From contig CAZHMD010000011.1 of the NCBI GenBank assembly GCA_964533735.1, positions 38,550 to 102,549 of the forward strand: 64,000 nt of DNA. Direction: 5' to 3'. The notes below the pieces were generated by a model that made no database searches, had not been told where the DNA came from, and was given only the letters and a program-made list of their open reading frames with translations. Position 1 is the stretch's first letter. Each line of letters opens with the position of its first letter. This DNA is from UBA6107 sp964533735 (GTDB taxonomy: Bacteria > Chloroflexota > Anaerolineae > Anaerolineales > Anaerolineaceae). The position numbers were made by a program, and so were the translations under genes. Shown here in pieces: positions 33,840 through 43,029 of this stretch.

Positions 33840-34564
33840 CGCTTGAGATAGTTCGCCCACAACCGCTTCAGGCAGACTTCTAATCTTGCGCCTAATTCCT
33901 CACCGCGCTCAGTTGTGACGTCATCGTGGTTGTCAAAGACCACATAGGGCACCTTTTTTTCAGCTATCACCACTCGTTGTGAATCGGCAGCACTGACCTC
34001 CTGCCAATCCACTTCCCTGTACAATCGCTCCAGCTTGGCGTCTTCCAGTCCGTGCTCCAGGATGCTGTCTGGCTTGTTGGGGTTAAAGCGCTTTCGATTT
34101 TTCCGCAGGGATTCCTCCCACGAGACATCCAGGTAAAGCACTGCCATGCGTTCAGCCACCTCGTGGCTGATATGCTGGAAGGCAGATCTGTAACCGCCGT
34201 GTTCTGAGCCGCGTGAAAATTCAACCAGCGCGGTATGCGTATGATGAAAATCCTGCGTGTCCCGCAGCAACTTCTGGTAATCCAGGCAGATGCGCTCGAC
34301 CAGCAAATCCCACTGGTACTGGTGGAGGAAATAACCTTCGCTATCGGTGTGCAGCCTGGGCTTTCCCATCCTTTCCAGTAAGGCATCTTCCTCGAACCAC
34401 GTCCACAGCATTGGAAAATCATCCAGCTCGTTGATCTCGCCAACATGGAAACGCCGGATGCGTTCCTCGAGCGGAGTGCGCTTGAGGTAATCCATCACCT
34501 CGCTCTTCCCGGCAGCCGGGCGCGCCAGCAAAGTGAGTATCTTGAAAATCGGTTGTTCGGTCAT
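33836..34564 (-). CDS. P-loop NTPase-like protein, unknown function
   Basis: A 242-residue protein with a Walker-A-like loop near the N-terminus (LTLLARPAAGKSEVMDYL) as in nucleotide kinases. Later segments, AVLYLDVSWEESLRKNRKRF (a lid-like Arg/Lys-rich helix) and VPYVVFDNHDDVT, are also like adenylate- or shikimate-kinase folds. The middle is rich in His, Trp and Phe. I do not recognise the exact family; a small-molecule kinase is the best guess. GGGAG lies upstream of the ATG. Confidence 0.7.
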   Translation of the reverse strand: MTEQPIFKILTLLARPAAGKSEVMDYLKRTPLEERIRRFHVGEINELDDFPMLWTWFEEDALLERMGKPRLHTDSEGYFLHQYQWDLLVERICLDYQKLLRDTQDFHHTHTALVEFSRGSEHGGYRSAFQHISHEVAERMAVLYLDVSWEESLRKNRKRFNPNKPDSILEHGLEDAKLERLYREVDWQEVSAADSQRVVIAEKKVPYVVFDNHDDVTTERGEELGARLEVCLKRLWANYLKR

Positions 34565-34669
34565 GGCAGGCTCCCTTTTTTTGTAAATTTATTGTGAGTT
34601 GTGAAGGCGCTTTTGTCAAGCCTTAACGCTTCGAATGCTATAATCAGTTTTTATTGAGGTTATTCCGGT

Positions 34670-36121
34670 ATGATGCAAAGCGCTGCAAAACCTGTAAACA
34701 AATGGATGGTGTTGATCTCAGTGGCTATGGGCGTTTTCCTGGCCACCATTGACGGCAGTATCGTCAATATTGGATTGAATACCCTGGTCAACGAACTTCA
34801 TCAGCCCCTGGCACTGGTGGAATGGGTGGTGCTGGCTTACATGCTCACCATTGCCACGCTCATGCTCACCGTTGGCCGGCTATCCGATATGATCGGAAAG
34901 AAAAAGCTCTACCTGGCGGGTATCATCATTTTCACCATCGGTTCCGGGTTGTGCGGTATCGCCCCCTCAGTGTATTGGTTGATCGCTTTTCGTGTGCTGC
35001 AGGCTGTCGGTGCCGTGCTGGTGATGGCCATCGGCATGGCAATTGTCACTGAAAATTTCCCGCCGCAGGAACGCGGAAAGGCTCTTGGAGTGATGGGCAC
35101 CATGGTGTCTCTCGGGATCATCACTGGTCCCACCCTCGGCGGACTGATCCTGCAATCACTCACCTGGCACTGGTTGTTCTTTGTTAACCTTCCGGTCGGT
35201 CTGATCGGGGTCTTCATGGTGATCAGGTTTATCCCCAACGATAAGACGCGCTCTCAACAGAAATTCGATTTCGCCGGCGCCGGGGTAATGTTTGTCTTCA
35301 TGGCTTCGCTGCTTTTTGCCTTATCGGTCAGCCAGCACAGCGGTTTTAACAATCCGCTGGTGTTTGCCCTGCTGGCGCTGGCAATAGGCTCGTTGATCGC
35401 GTTTATCGTGATCGAGAAAAAATCAGCCTCTCCCATGATCGATTTAACAATGTTTCGCAACAGGCAATTTTCGATCAATCTCATCACCGGATTTATGATC
35501 TTCCTGTGCACTGCCGGAACAGCGCTGCTTTTTCCCCTTTACCTCCAAAATATCCTTCATTACAACTCTCAACACACCGGGTTAATGCTGGCGGTCACAC
35601 CAATTTGCGTTTCCATCGTCGCGCCTCTTTCAGGTGCACTCTCAGATCGGACGGGTTCACGCCCCATCACCACCCTGGGATTATTGATCGTGATCATCGG
35701 GTTTATTGCTGTCAGCACTCTTACTGAAACAACCTCAACCTGGGGCTACCTGCTGCGTTTTATCCCCGTAGGTATCGGCATCGGGTTATTTCAATCTCCA
35801 AATAACAGCGCTGTGATGGGATCTGTGACACGCGAGCATCTCGGAGTGGCCTCAGGTTTGCTCTCCCTCACACGGACGGTTGGACAGACAGCCGGCATCG
35901 CCATCCTGAGTGCTTTTTGGGAGAATCGCGTCGCTTTTTATAACGGCAGTTTCCTTGAGTCCGGCGCAACATTTGCGCCTGCTGCCAACCAGGTGGCGGG
36001 GTTGGTGGATACAGTCCACCTCACCATCGCGATACTGGTGGCAGCGTTCCTCATCTCCTCATGGGCGCTGGTGGAATTCATCAAAACGAAAAGGTCCAAT
36101 CCCGGTCCATCAATTCAATAG
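34670..36121 (+). CDS. MFS multidrug transporter, DHA2 (14-helix) type
   Basis: A 483-residue exporter with 14 predicted membrane helices. Motif A (GRLSDMIGKKKLYLAG) and motif C (LGIITGPTLGGLILQ) of drug/proton antiporters are present, and the N-terminus (FLATIDGSIVNIGLNTL) is the DHA2/EmrB-QacA signature (D1-type motif). It should export hydrophobic compounds in exchange for protons. GAGG precedes two adjacent ATGs (34670 and 34673). The divergent P-loop gene shares the upstream region, where TATAAT at about 34639 may be the -10 box. Confidence 0.92.
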   Translation: MMQSAAKPVNKWMVLISVAMGVFLATIDGSIVNIGLNTLVNELHQPLALVEWVVLAYMLTIATLMLTVGRLSDMIGKKKLYLAGIIIFTIGSGLCGIAPSVYWLIAFRVLQAVGAVLVMAIGMAIVTENFPPQERGKALGVMGTMVSLGIITGPTLGGLILQSLTWHWLFFVNLPVGLIGVFMVIRFIPNDKTRSQQKFDFAGAGVMFVFMASLLFALSVSQHSGFNNPLVFALLALAIGSLIAFIVIEKKSASPMIDLTMFRNRQFSINLITGFMIFLCTAGTALLFPLYLQNILHYNSQHTGLMLAVTPICVSIVAPLSGALSDRTGSRPITTLGLLIVIIGFIAVSTLTETTSTWGYLLRFIPVGIGIGLFQSPNNSAVMGSVTREHLGVASGLLSLTRTVGQTAGIAILSAFWENRVAFYNGSFLESGATFAPAANQVAGLVDTVHLTIAILVAAFLISSWALVEFIKTKRSNPGPSIQ

Positions 36122-36178
36122 ATTTCTACGCGATACCGCTGGCTTCAAACTTGCAACCCTAACATGGGAGAACTAACC

Positions 36179-37744
36179 ATGCATCTTCTTGCGCGTTTAA
36201 TCCAGGGTCTTATTCCAATTGGTCTTATCGCCGGCATCGGGCTGACCTCTTTTTCAGCTTTTGGTCAGGCAGAACGATTCCGCGTTAAGGGTTTCGGGGT
36301 GGATCTGGCAGGGCGCATGCCCACCAGCGTTGAAAATGCCGAATCCGCGCTGGTCAATATTCAAAGGTCCGGCGCATCCTACGTGAGGATAGCGTTAAAT
36401 TGGAGTGAGATCGAATACACCCAGGACACCTATGACTGGAATGCGGTCAGACCTCTCGATCAACTCGTGGCTTCAGCTTTTGAAAAAGAATTGACCATTG
36501 TGGCTGTTCTCAGCGGCGGACCAACCTACCTCGCAGCCTCCGGGGGTACTGTTGACCGGGTGGTCTTTGGAGACCGCTGGGAGAAATTCGTTGGGGCGGC
36601 AGTGGGTCATTACGGCGAGATGATCAATACGTGGGAGATTGGCGAGGACATTAACACTCCCTCAAGCCAGGCTGGCATGCTCATGCCCTCCACTCCCGGA
36701 GCAGCACTTCAACCTGATCCTGTGTTTTACACCAAGTTACTGCGCTCTGCTGCCAAGATCATCACGCGGGCAGACCCCAATGATGACGTGTGGATAGGCG
36801 GGCTCGTGAGCCCCTCTGCCGGAAATTGCGCGGTGAATCCGCTTACATACTTATTGGAAATTCATGGCGCGCGCGGGTGGAATTCCGCTGACGCCATCTC
36901 GTACCAACCCGCCTGGGGCGGCGCCGCTCCAGAGTTCAACGCTCCGGGAATCTCCCCCGCCTGTGCATCAACAGTAACCACCAATGCCTCATCCATGATA
37001 GGGGATATCCGTTCTGTGCAGGAACTCGCGCGCCAGCTGGGCGGCATGCCTGTTTACATCACCAGCCTGGGTTGGAATACTGCTGACCTGGCTTTTCTTG
37101 CGGGGAACCGCAGCATCCAGTACGCCCAGGTGGAAGCCGATATGCTGACGCGCGCCAGCATCAGCCTGATGGGCGCGGATCTAATCCAACTCATTTTCTG
37201 GAATACCGAACTACCCCCGCAGACCTCTACCGCCAATGCCCTGCGCAATTTATCAGACGCTCTTGATACCGCCAAGTCCATCGGGCAGGTCCAGGGGACA
37301 ACCGGGTCTGTGCAGGAATTCCGTTTTCAAAAGGGAGCCAACCTCAAGGTTTTCCTCTGGCGCACACAGGACGGCGACACCGGTGTGCCGATAAGCGTCT
37401 CCAATCTCCATCCGGGGAACTTCCTGGCATACGGCGTTGATATGATCGTGCTTAACAATCACACGGGTATTCCTGTAGCGGTTGACGCTTCCGGGACGGC
37501 TGTTCTCGGTTTGAACGAGCGGCCCCTCTTACTCACCGGAAAAGTTGGTGATCTCGCAGCCCAGGCGCAGAGTGCCATTACAGACCAATTGGAAATATGG
37601 CAGATGCAAATCGGCGAGTTGATCCGCCGCGGATTGAACAATGCCAAGGCTGCCTTCATGGACATGCTTGAAGAGCTCTTTAACCAGGCAAAGGACAAAG
37701 CCGTGGAATGGGGCGAGGAACAGATTGACGAACTGCTGAACTAA
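36179..37744 (+). CDS. Secreted glycosidase-like protein with C-terminal amphipathic helices
   Basis: A 521-residue exported protein. The N-terminal segment (LIQGLIPIGLIAGIGLTSFSAFG) is a signal peptide or anchor. The main domain looks like a clan-A TIM barrel: YVRIALNWSEIEYTQDTYDW at the first strands and NTWEIGEDIN, where the Glu would be the acid/base; ADLIQLIFWNTELP near the barrel end. The last 65 residues (QSAITDQLEIWQMQIGELIR onward) are amphipathic helices rich in Glu, Gln and Lys, not typical of glycosidases. The ATG at 36179 has GGGAG eight bases upstream; one at 36164 has none. Activity is unproven. Confidence 0.72.
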   Translation: MHLLARLIQGLIPIGLIAGIGLTSFSAFGQAERFRVKGFGVDLAGRMPTSVENAESALVNIQRSGASYVRIALNWSEIEYTQDTYDWNAVRPLDQLVASAFEKELTIVAVLSGGPTYLAASGGTVDRVVFGDRWEKFVGAAVGHYGEMINTWEIGEDINTPSSQAGMLMPSTPGAALQPDPVFYTKLLRSAAKIITRADPNDDVWIGGLVSPSAGNCAVNPLTYLLEIHGARGWNSADAISYQPAWGGAAPEFNAPGISPACASTVTTNASSMIGDIRSVQELARQLGGMPVYITSLGWNTADLAFLAGNRSIQYAQVEADMLTRASISLMGADLIQLIFWNTELPPQTSTANALRNLSDALDTAKSIGQVQGTTGSVQEFRFQKGANLKVFLWRTQDGDTGVPISVSNLHPGNFLAYGVDMIVLNNHTGIPVAVDASGTAVLGLNERPLLLTGKVGDLAAQAQSAITDQLEIWQMQIGELIRRGLNNAKAAFMDMLEELFNQAKDKAVEWGEEQIDELLN

Positions 37745-37789
37745 CCGCAGTATAATGACGACTGGCAGCATTATCGAAAGGAAGTGCTC

Positions 37790-38911
37790 ATGTTTGCTAA
37801 AACAACAGTAAGAGTTCTCTGCATCCTCTTTATCCTGATGATTTCTGCCTGTGATCTTCCGGAAGTTACCCCGCCGGTGGAGGATACAGCATCGCCAACA
37901 ACCTCCTTCATCACTTCACCGGAGGCTTCAATTACAGCACCATCCACTCCGCAAACCACCGCGGTCACGATTTCTGATAGCAATGCCAGCAACCTGGTCA
38001 TTGTTCAAAAAGTGCCCATATCCAACCCGCAGCGCCTGGATTGGTCAAACGACAGCCTTTCGTTCTCTGTGGTCACGCAAACAACCGACTCCGGCGGCGC
38101 AGAATTATTTGGGGTAACCACGCTGGATGTTCCTTCACTCGCCACGCGCTATGTTTACAGCGTCAATGATGGGCGCATTTCGGCTGTTGCCCCTGATGGG
38201 CACACCGTAGCGGTTATCTCTGGAGACTGGTTATCCTATTCGCTGGTTGATTTGCGGGCTGGAAACGCTGTGGTTGCTGCCGGAACCCCGGGGTTCCGCA
38301 TTGCCAATGTTACTTTTTCACCTGATCTGAAGTACACCGCCGTCACGCAGGCTGAAGCCTGGGAAGTTGTACTCTACAGCATTCTTGATAATTCAGAGGT
38401 CCGCCGGTTAAACGGGTTTGAAACTGCCGCCCCGGTATTTGATGCTGGGTTTTCCGCCAGCCCGGTATGGATGTTGTGGCATGCCCGTGCGACAGCTCAG
38501 CTACAGGACGTGGAAAGCGGCGCGCTCAGCGCTGCGTTCAACCATGAAGATTTCCTCTCAGCCTACACATTGTCTTCGGACAGCACCCTGCTCGCCACCG
38601 CTGCCGGGAAAACAGTCAATGGAACCTTCTCCCCGGTTGTTATTCTTTGGGATGCCACCCAGGGTTTGGAATTACGGACAATTATCCTGCCTTCCAGCGC
38701 ATCCGCGCTCTCGTTTTCACCTAATGGTCGCCTGCTCGCCGTTGGCGTGGAAGATACCCTGCAGCTCTGGCGCGTTTCAGATGGCGTTTTACTCGGAACT
38801 TTCCCCGGGCATATGGCCACTGTCGCCCTGGTTAAGTTTTCACCTGACGGAAAATCAATCATCACCGCCGGGTTTGATAACCAGCTGTATCTCTGGCAAG
38901 TCCTGCAGTAA
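37790..38911 (+). CDS. WD40-like beta-propeller lipoprotein
   Basis: A 373-residue lipoprotein with lipobox MISAC, a Pro/Thr/Ser-rich linker (about 25-65) and a propeller region with blades ending in patterns such as LLAVGVEDTLQLWRVSDG and HMATVALVKFSPDGKSIITAGFDNQLYLWQV. The final two blades are close to canonical WD40; earlier ones are degenerate. It is related in style to the protein at 1495-3078, though without its extra C-terminal domain. AAAGGAA precedes ATG 37790 (a GTG at 37784 is also in frame). TATAAT at about 37751 may be its -10 box. Likely a surface scaffold. Confidence 0.8.
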   Translation: MFAKTTVRVLCILFILMISACDLPEVTPPVEDTASPTTSFITSPEASITAPSTPQTTAVTISDSNASNLVIVQKVPISNPQRLDWSNDSLSFSVVTQTTDSGGAELFGVTTLDVPSLATRYVYSVNDGRISAVAPDGHTVAVISGDWLSYSLVDLRAGNAVVAAGTPGFRIANVTFSPDLKYTAVTQAEAWEVVLYSILDNSEVRRLNGFETAAPVFDAGFSASPVWMLWHARATAQLQDVESGALSAAFNHEDFLSAYTLSSDSTLLATAAGKTVNGTFSPVVILWDATQGLELRTIILPSSASALSFSPNGRLLAVGVEDTLQLWRVSDGVLLGTFPGHMATVALVKFSPDGKSIITAGFDNQLYLWQVLQ

Positions 38912-38918
38912 CCAATGC

Positions 38919-38947
38919 AAAAACCCCGGCAGCTGCCGGGGTTTTTT
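38919..38947 (+). terminator. Strong Rho-independent terminator
   Basis: AAACCCCGGCA and TGCCGGGGTTT form a long stem around GC, with A and T runs on both sides. It ends the WD40-like lipoprotein transcript. Confidence 0.92.
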
Positions 38948-39005
38948 CTTGAATTAATTCCCTATGGTATACTTTTTGTGCGGTTTCTACCACTGGTGAC
39001 CAAGC

Positions 39006-40904
39006 ATGCCTCTCCTTTCAGCCCAAAACCTCTCAAAATCCTTCGGACCTGTGGATCTCTTCACCTCCGTTTCCCTTTCCATTCCCCACCGTGCCCGTAT
39101 TGGGCTGGTGGGTGCTAACGGTATCGGCAAGACCACCCTGCTGCGCATCCTCGCGGGTGAGGAGGAATCCTCTGGCGGTGTGGTCAACCATGCCCGCAGC
39201 GCGCGCATCGGTTACCTCCCCCAGGAAGCTGTGCTGGATTCCAGCCTGACCCTTTGGGAAGAGGAACTGACTGTTTTCTCTCCCCTGATCGAAATGCAAA
39301 ACGAATTACATGCCCTGGAGGCTCGCCTCTCCACTGAAGCGCAATCAGATGGGCTGCTGGAGGAATACGGCCGCCTGCAGGAAGCATTCGACCACGCCGG
39401 CGGTTATACCTTTGAAAATCAACTGCGCATGACGTTAACCGGTCTTGGCTTTACAAAATCGGATTTCAAACGACCAGTATCGCAACTCTCGGGGGGTCAG
39501 CGCACCCGCGCCCTGCTGGCAAAACTGCTACTCTCGCAGCCAGACCTGCTCCTGTTGGATGAACCCACCAACCACCTGGATATTGAAGCCGTTGAGTGGT
39601 TGGAGGATTTCTTTAAGGATTGGCCTGGCGGGGTACTGATCGTTTCGCATGACCGCTACTTCCTCGACCAGGTGGTAAGCGCCATTTGGGAAATGACTCC
39701 GGCAATCGAAGAATACCGCGGCAATTACAGCGCATACCTCATGCAGCGCCAGGAAAGGTATGAACGTGTGCTATCGGAATACCAGGCGCAGCAGGAATTC
39801 ATTGAAAAAGAAGAAGACTACATCCGCCGCAACATTGCCGGGCAGAATACGCGCCAGGCACAGGGAAGGCGCAAGCGCCTGGAACGCATGCTGGCAGACT
39901 CCCTTTTTATACGTCCGACGAAAAAACGCAGCCTCCACCTGAGACTGGCAACGGCAGCCCGCTCGGGTGATTTGGTACTGCGCACGCGTTCATTGAGCGT
40001 GGGTTACGCCGATGAAGGCAAGCCGCTTTTTGTGGTCCCCAACCTCACGCTTGTAAGGGGTGAATGTGCTGCCATCATCGGCCCCAACGGTGCCGGAAAA
40101 ACCACATTCCTCAAGACTGTGCTGGAGGTGATCCCTCCCCTGGCTGGAGAAACCGTTTTGGGGGCTTCGCTTTCCATCGGCTACTTTGCCCAGGCGCATG
40201 AGAAATTACATCCACACTGGACGCTGATGGAAGAGATCCAGGGGATCCGGCCAAAAATGCTGCCGGCTGAAGTAAGAGATTACCTCGCCAAATTCCTCTT
40301 TACCGGGGATGATGTTTTCAAACTGGTGGAGGTGCTCTCCGGTGGCGAGCGCGGACGCCTGGCATTAGCCTGCCTGGCGCTGGATGGTTCCAACCTGCTC
40401 CTGCTGGATGAGCCCACCAACCACCTCGACCTGCAATCCCAGGAAATCCTGCAATCCGTACTGTCAGATTACCCCGGTACGATCCTGCTGGTCTCGCACG
40501 ACCGTTACCTGATCGACGCGCTTGCCACTCAAATTTGGGAGGTAATCCCGGCGCAACGGACGCTCGTCCAGTTCGACGGCACCTACAGCGAGTACCGTCT
40601 CTTCAAGCAGCAGTCCAGCGCATCCACCCGAAATGCTCCTGCCAAAGCGCCCGCAGTAAGGCCAAATAGAGCCGAAGGGATGAGCAAAGGTGAACGACAG
40701 CGCATCGAGAACCGTATCAAGAAAATTGAGCTTGAGATTGCTGAACTAGAATCTGAATTAAAGTCACTCGAAAACGCCCTGGCGAATCCCCCTGCCGACG
40801 GCGCAAAAGTGCTCCAATTAGGATCAGCGTATTCAGATGTCGAACGAAAACTTGAGGACCTCATGCAGGCATGGTCGATCGGGCACCAGGAACTGGAAGA
40901 CTAA
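39006..40904 (+). CDS. ABC-F family ATPase
   Basis: A 632-residue soluble protein with two ATP-binding cassettes and no membrane segments. Domain 1 has Walker A GANGIGKTT, signature LSGGQRTR and Walker B LLLLDEPTNHLD; domain 2 has GPNGAGKTT, LSGGERGR and LLLLDEPTNHLD. Between them (about residues 235-310) is the helical linker that contacts the ribosome P site in this family (QERYERVLSEYQAQQEF, ending RRKRLERML). A C-terminal coiled coil (about 560-625) is present. Such proteins act in translation rescue or antibiotic resistance at the ribosome. Which subfamily (Uup, EttA, YbiT or ARE) is not certain; the C-terminal coil points to a Uup-like type. Confidence 0.92.
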   Translation: MPLLSAQNLSKSFGPVDLFTSVSLSIPHRARIGLVGANGIGKTTLLRILAGEEESSGGVVNHARSARIGYLPQEAVLDSSLTLWEEELTVFSPLIEMQNELHALEARLSTEAQSDGLLEEYGRLQEAFDHAGGYTFENQLRMTLTGLGFTKSDFKRPVSQLSGGQRTRALLAKLLLSQPDLLLLDEPTNHLDIEAVEWLEDFFKDWPGGVLIVSHDRYFLDQVVSAIWEMTPAIEEYRGNYSAYLMQRQERYERVLSEYQAQQEFIEKEEDYIRRNIAGQNTRQAQGRRKRLERMLADSLFIRPTKKRSLHLRLATAARSGDLVLRTRSLSVGYADEGKPLFVVPNLTLVRGECAAIIGPNGAGKTTFLKTVLEVIPPLAGETVLGASLSIGYFAQAHEKLHPHWTLMEEIQGIRPKMLPAEVRDYLAKFLFTGDDVFKLVEVLSGGERGRLALACLALDGSNLLLLDEPTNHLDLQSQEILQSVLSDYPGTILLVSHDRYLIDALATQIWEVIPAQRTLVQFDGTYSEYRLFKQQSSASTRNAPAKAPAVRPNRAEGMSKGERQRIENRIKKIELEIAELESELKSLENALANPPADGAKVLQLGSAYSDVERKLEDLMQAWSIGHQELED

Positions 40905-42190
40905 TCCACACCATCTGCCAGCGAAGTCCTCATGGGTTCATCCCCGTTATACTTTCTCAACTGCGGCCATTTTAAAGCGATTACCAGCACGGAGATGAGG
41001 CAGCCGATCCCGCCAGTGATGATGGCCATGGGGGTTCCAAAAGCCTGTGCCACGGCACCGGCTTCCACCTCTCCCAGGCGCGGTCCCCCGGCAAAAAATA
41101 TCTGGTTGATGCTGATCATGCGTCCGCGCAATTCATCAGGGGTCTGCAACTGACGGATAGTGTTGCGCAATATCGTGCTGATGGCATCTCCTGCTCCAAT
41201 TAATACCAGGGCTGCAAATGTCAGCGGAAAACTGCGGGATAAACCGAAAACAATGGTGGCAATGCCAAAAAAGGTAACACCAGAGATCAACAATTTGCCC
41301 TGGCTGCGCAAATTTACCTTTTGTGCGAGGTAGATTGCCACTGCCACCGAGCCCCCGGATTGCGCTGCAGAAAGCCAGCCGTATCCGATGGCACCAACAT
41401 GCAGAATATCGCGCGCCACGAACGGCAGCAAGCTGTTGGCTGAGGAGAAGAAGGTGGCAAAGAAATCCAGGATCATGCTGGAGAGGATGATCGGCTGCCC
41501 GAGGATAAAGCGGATTCCCACTGGGATACCGGAAAAATCGAGTTTCTTGAAGGCACTAGGCTGCTGGCGCACCACCGGTGTTGCATTTTCACGTTCCACT
41601 TTTCCCATCATGATCAATGCCAGTATTACCGCCAGGAACGTGATCGCGTTGATCCAGTACGTCCATTCCTGCCCCAGGGTGGCGATCACCAGCCCGCTTA
41701 AGGCTGGCCCGATGATCGCACCGGTGTTCGAGGCGATGGATTGCAGCCCAAAAGCGCTTTGCAGGTCCTTGCGCGGAACGATGTTGGCAATGAGGGACTG
41801 GCGCGATGGGCTGTCGAAGGAGATTGCAATACCGTTAATTGCAGATATGGCGTAGATCCACCAAATACTGATCCGGTCGGAATAGGTGAGCAGCCCGAGG
41901 AGTATGGCTGTACCCATCACCATAGTTTGGGTAATGAAAAGTACCCGGCGGCGGTTAAAAGTGTCTGCCACCAATCCGCCGACCAACGCGAAAAGGATAA
42001 TGGGGATGAACCGTGCCAGGCCGACACCACTTACCACGATCGGCTGGTCGGAAAGTGTGCGCAAATGCCAGTAGATCGCCCAGGCTTGCATCTGGCTTCC
42101 GGCCAGCGACACTAATAATCCCACCCAGAGCAGGAAGAATTTTCGATGGCGCAACGCGGGTGGGATTCGGAATAACTCACTCCATTTCAT
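40901..42190 (-). CDS. MFS transporter (EntS-like)
   Basis: A protein of about 429 residues with 12 hydrophobic segments. It has VGGLVADTFNRRRVLFITQ (motif A), SPSRQSLIANIVPRKDL and NTGAIIGPALSGLVIATLG, typical of the EntS/MFS_3 group of siderophore or drug exporters. The start is uncertain: ATG 42190 lies eight bases after the nadE stop, while TTG 42211 overlaps the end of nadE by 13 bases. In either case translation should be coupled to nadE. It is the third gene of the Lgt-like-nadE-MFS operon. It ends overlapping the ABC-F stop codon by four bases. Confidence 0.86.
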   Translation of the reverse strand: MKWSELFRIPPALRHRKFFLLWVGLLVSLAGSQMQAWAIYWHLRTLSDQPIVVSGVGLARFIPIILFALVGGLVADTFNRRRVLFITQTMVMGTAILLGLLTYSDRISIWWIYAISAINGIAISFDSPSRQSLIANIVPRKDLQSAFGLQSIASNTGAIIGPALSGLVIATLGQEWTYWINAITFLAVILALIMMGKVERENATPVVRQQPSAFKKLDFSGIPVGIRFILGQPIILSSMILDFFATFFSSANSLLPFVARDILHVGAIGYGWLSAAQSGGSVAVAIYLAQKVNLRSQGKLLISGVTFFGIATIVFGLSRSFPLTFAALVLIGAGDAISTILRNTIRQLQTPDELRGRMISINQIFFAGGPRLGEVEAGAVAQAFGTPMAIITGGIGCLISVLVIALKWPQLRKYNGDEPMRTSLADGVD

Positions 42191-42198
42191 ATGGGATT

Positions 42199-43020
42199 TT
42201 ATGTCCCCCAATCCCTGAGGTAGAGAAAATCGTAGCCAATGGCGCGGTTGCTTAATTTGGCGATTGGCGGAAGCACGCGTTTGAACTGATTCTTGCGCAC
42301 ACGCGTCAAAACTGTGCGCACAAATTCCTCAGCAAAACCTGCTTCAACACACTCTTCCGGTGAGCAGCGCTGGTCCACCAGGAGGTCAAGCAGCCTATCC
42401 ACCTCTTCGTAAGTGAATCCCAGTTCGCCTTCGTCCGTTTGCCCTTCCCAAAGATCCGCAGAAGGTGCTTTATCAATGAGCGCTTTGGGGATGCCCATGA
42501 CTGCGGCTAACTGGCGCACCTGGGTCTTGTAGAGATCGCCCACCGGGTTGAAAGCACACGCTGAATCTCCAAAAAGGGTGGAGTAACCCAAAAGGATTTC
42601 CGTTTTGTTACCCGTGCCCACCACAAGCCCCTTAAAATCCTCGGATTGATCAAAAAGAATGATCATGCGCTGCCGCGCCATGATATTACCTTTACGGCGT
42701 TTATCCATGTTGGGGAAGCGATTGATCAAAGGATCGACCATTTCCGTGATCGGGATGGTGAGTGTCTTCACCCCCAGAGCATCTATCACCAGTTGAGCGT
42801 CATCCAGGGAACCCTGCGAGGATGTGCGGTAGGGCATGCGGATTGCCAATACGTTGTCCGCGCCAAGTGCTTCTGCGGACAGGTAACAGGCAAGCGCAGA
42901 ATCCAGTCCGCCGGAAATCCCCAGGACCGCGTGGGAAAATCCTGCTCGTGTGATCTCGTTATGAATAAAATCCGTTAAAGTCTTGCGCACCACAGTTGTA
43001 TCGATCGTCAGGTCAGTCAT
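42199..43020 (-). CDS. nadE: NAD+ synthetase, ammonia- or glutamine-fed short form
   Basis: A 273-residue enzyme that amidates nicotinic acid adenine dinucleotide to NAD. The ATP pyrophosphatase loop GISGGLDSAL is diagnostic; VGTGNKTEILLGYSTLFGD and ADLWEGQTDEGELGFTYEEVD are the NAD synthetase signatures. No N-terminal amidase domain is present, so it is the ammonia-dependent length. AGGAGG lies upstream of the ATG. It stands between the Lgt-like gene and the MFS gene, a few bases from each. Confidence 0.95.
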   Translation of the reverse strand: MTDLTIDTTVVRKTLTDFIHNEITRAGFSHAVLGISGGLDSALACYLSAEALGADNVLAIRMPYRTSSQGSLDDAQLVIDALGVKTLTIPITEMVDPLINRFPNMDKRRKGNIMARQRMIILFDQSEDFKGLVVGTGNKTEILLGYSTLFGDSACAFNPVGDLYKTQVRQLAAVMGIPKALIDKAPSADLWEGQTDEGELGFTYEEVDRLLDLLVDQRCSPEECVEAGFAEEFVRTVLTRVRKNQFKRVLPPIAKLSNRAIGYDFLYLRDWGT

Positions 43021-43029
43021 TTAGACCTC

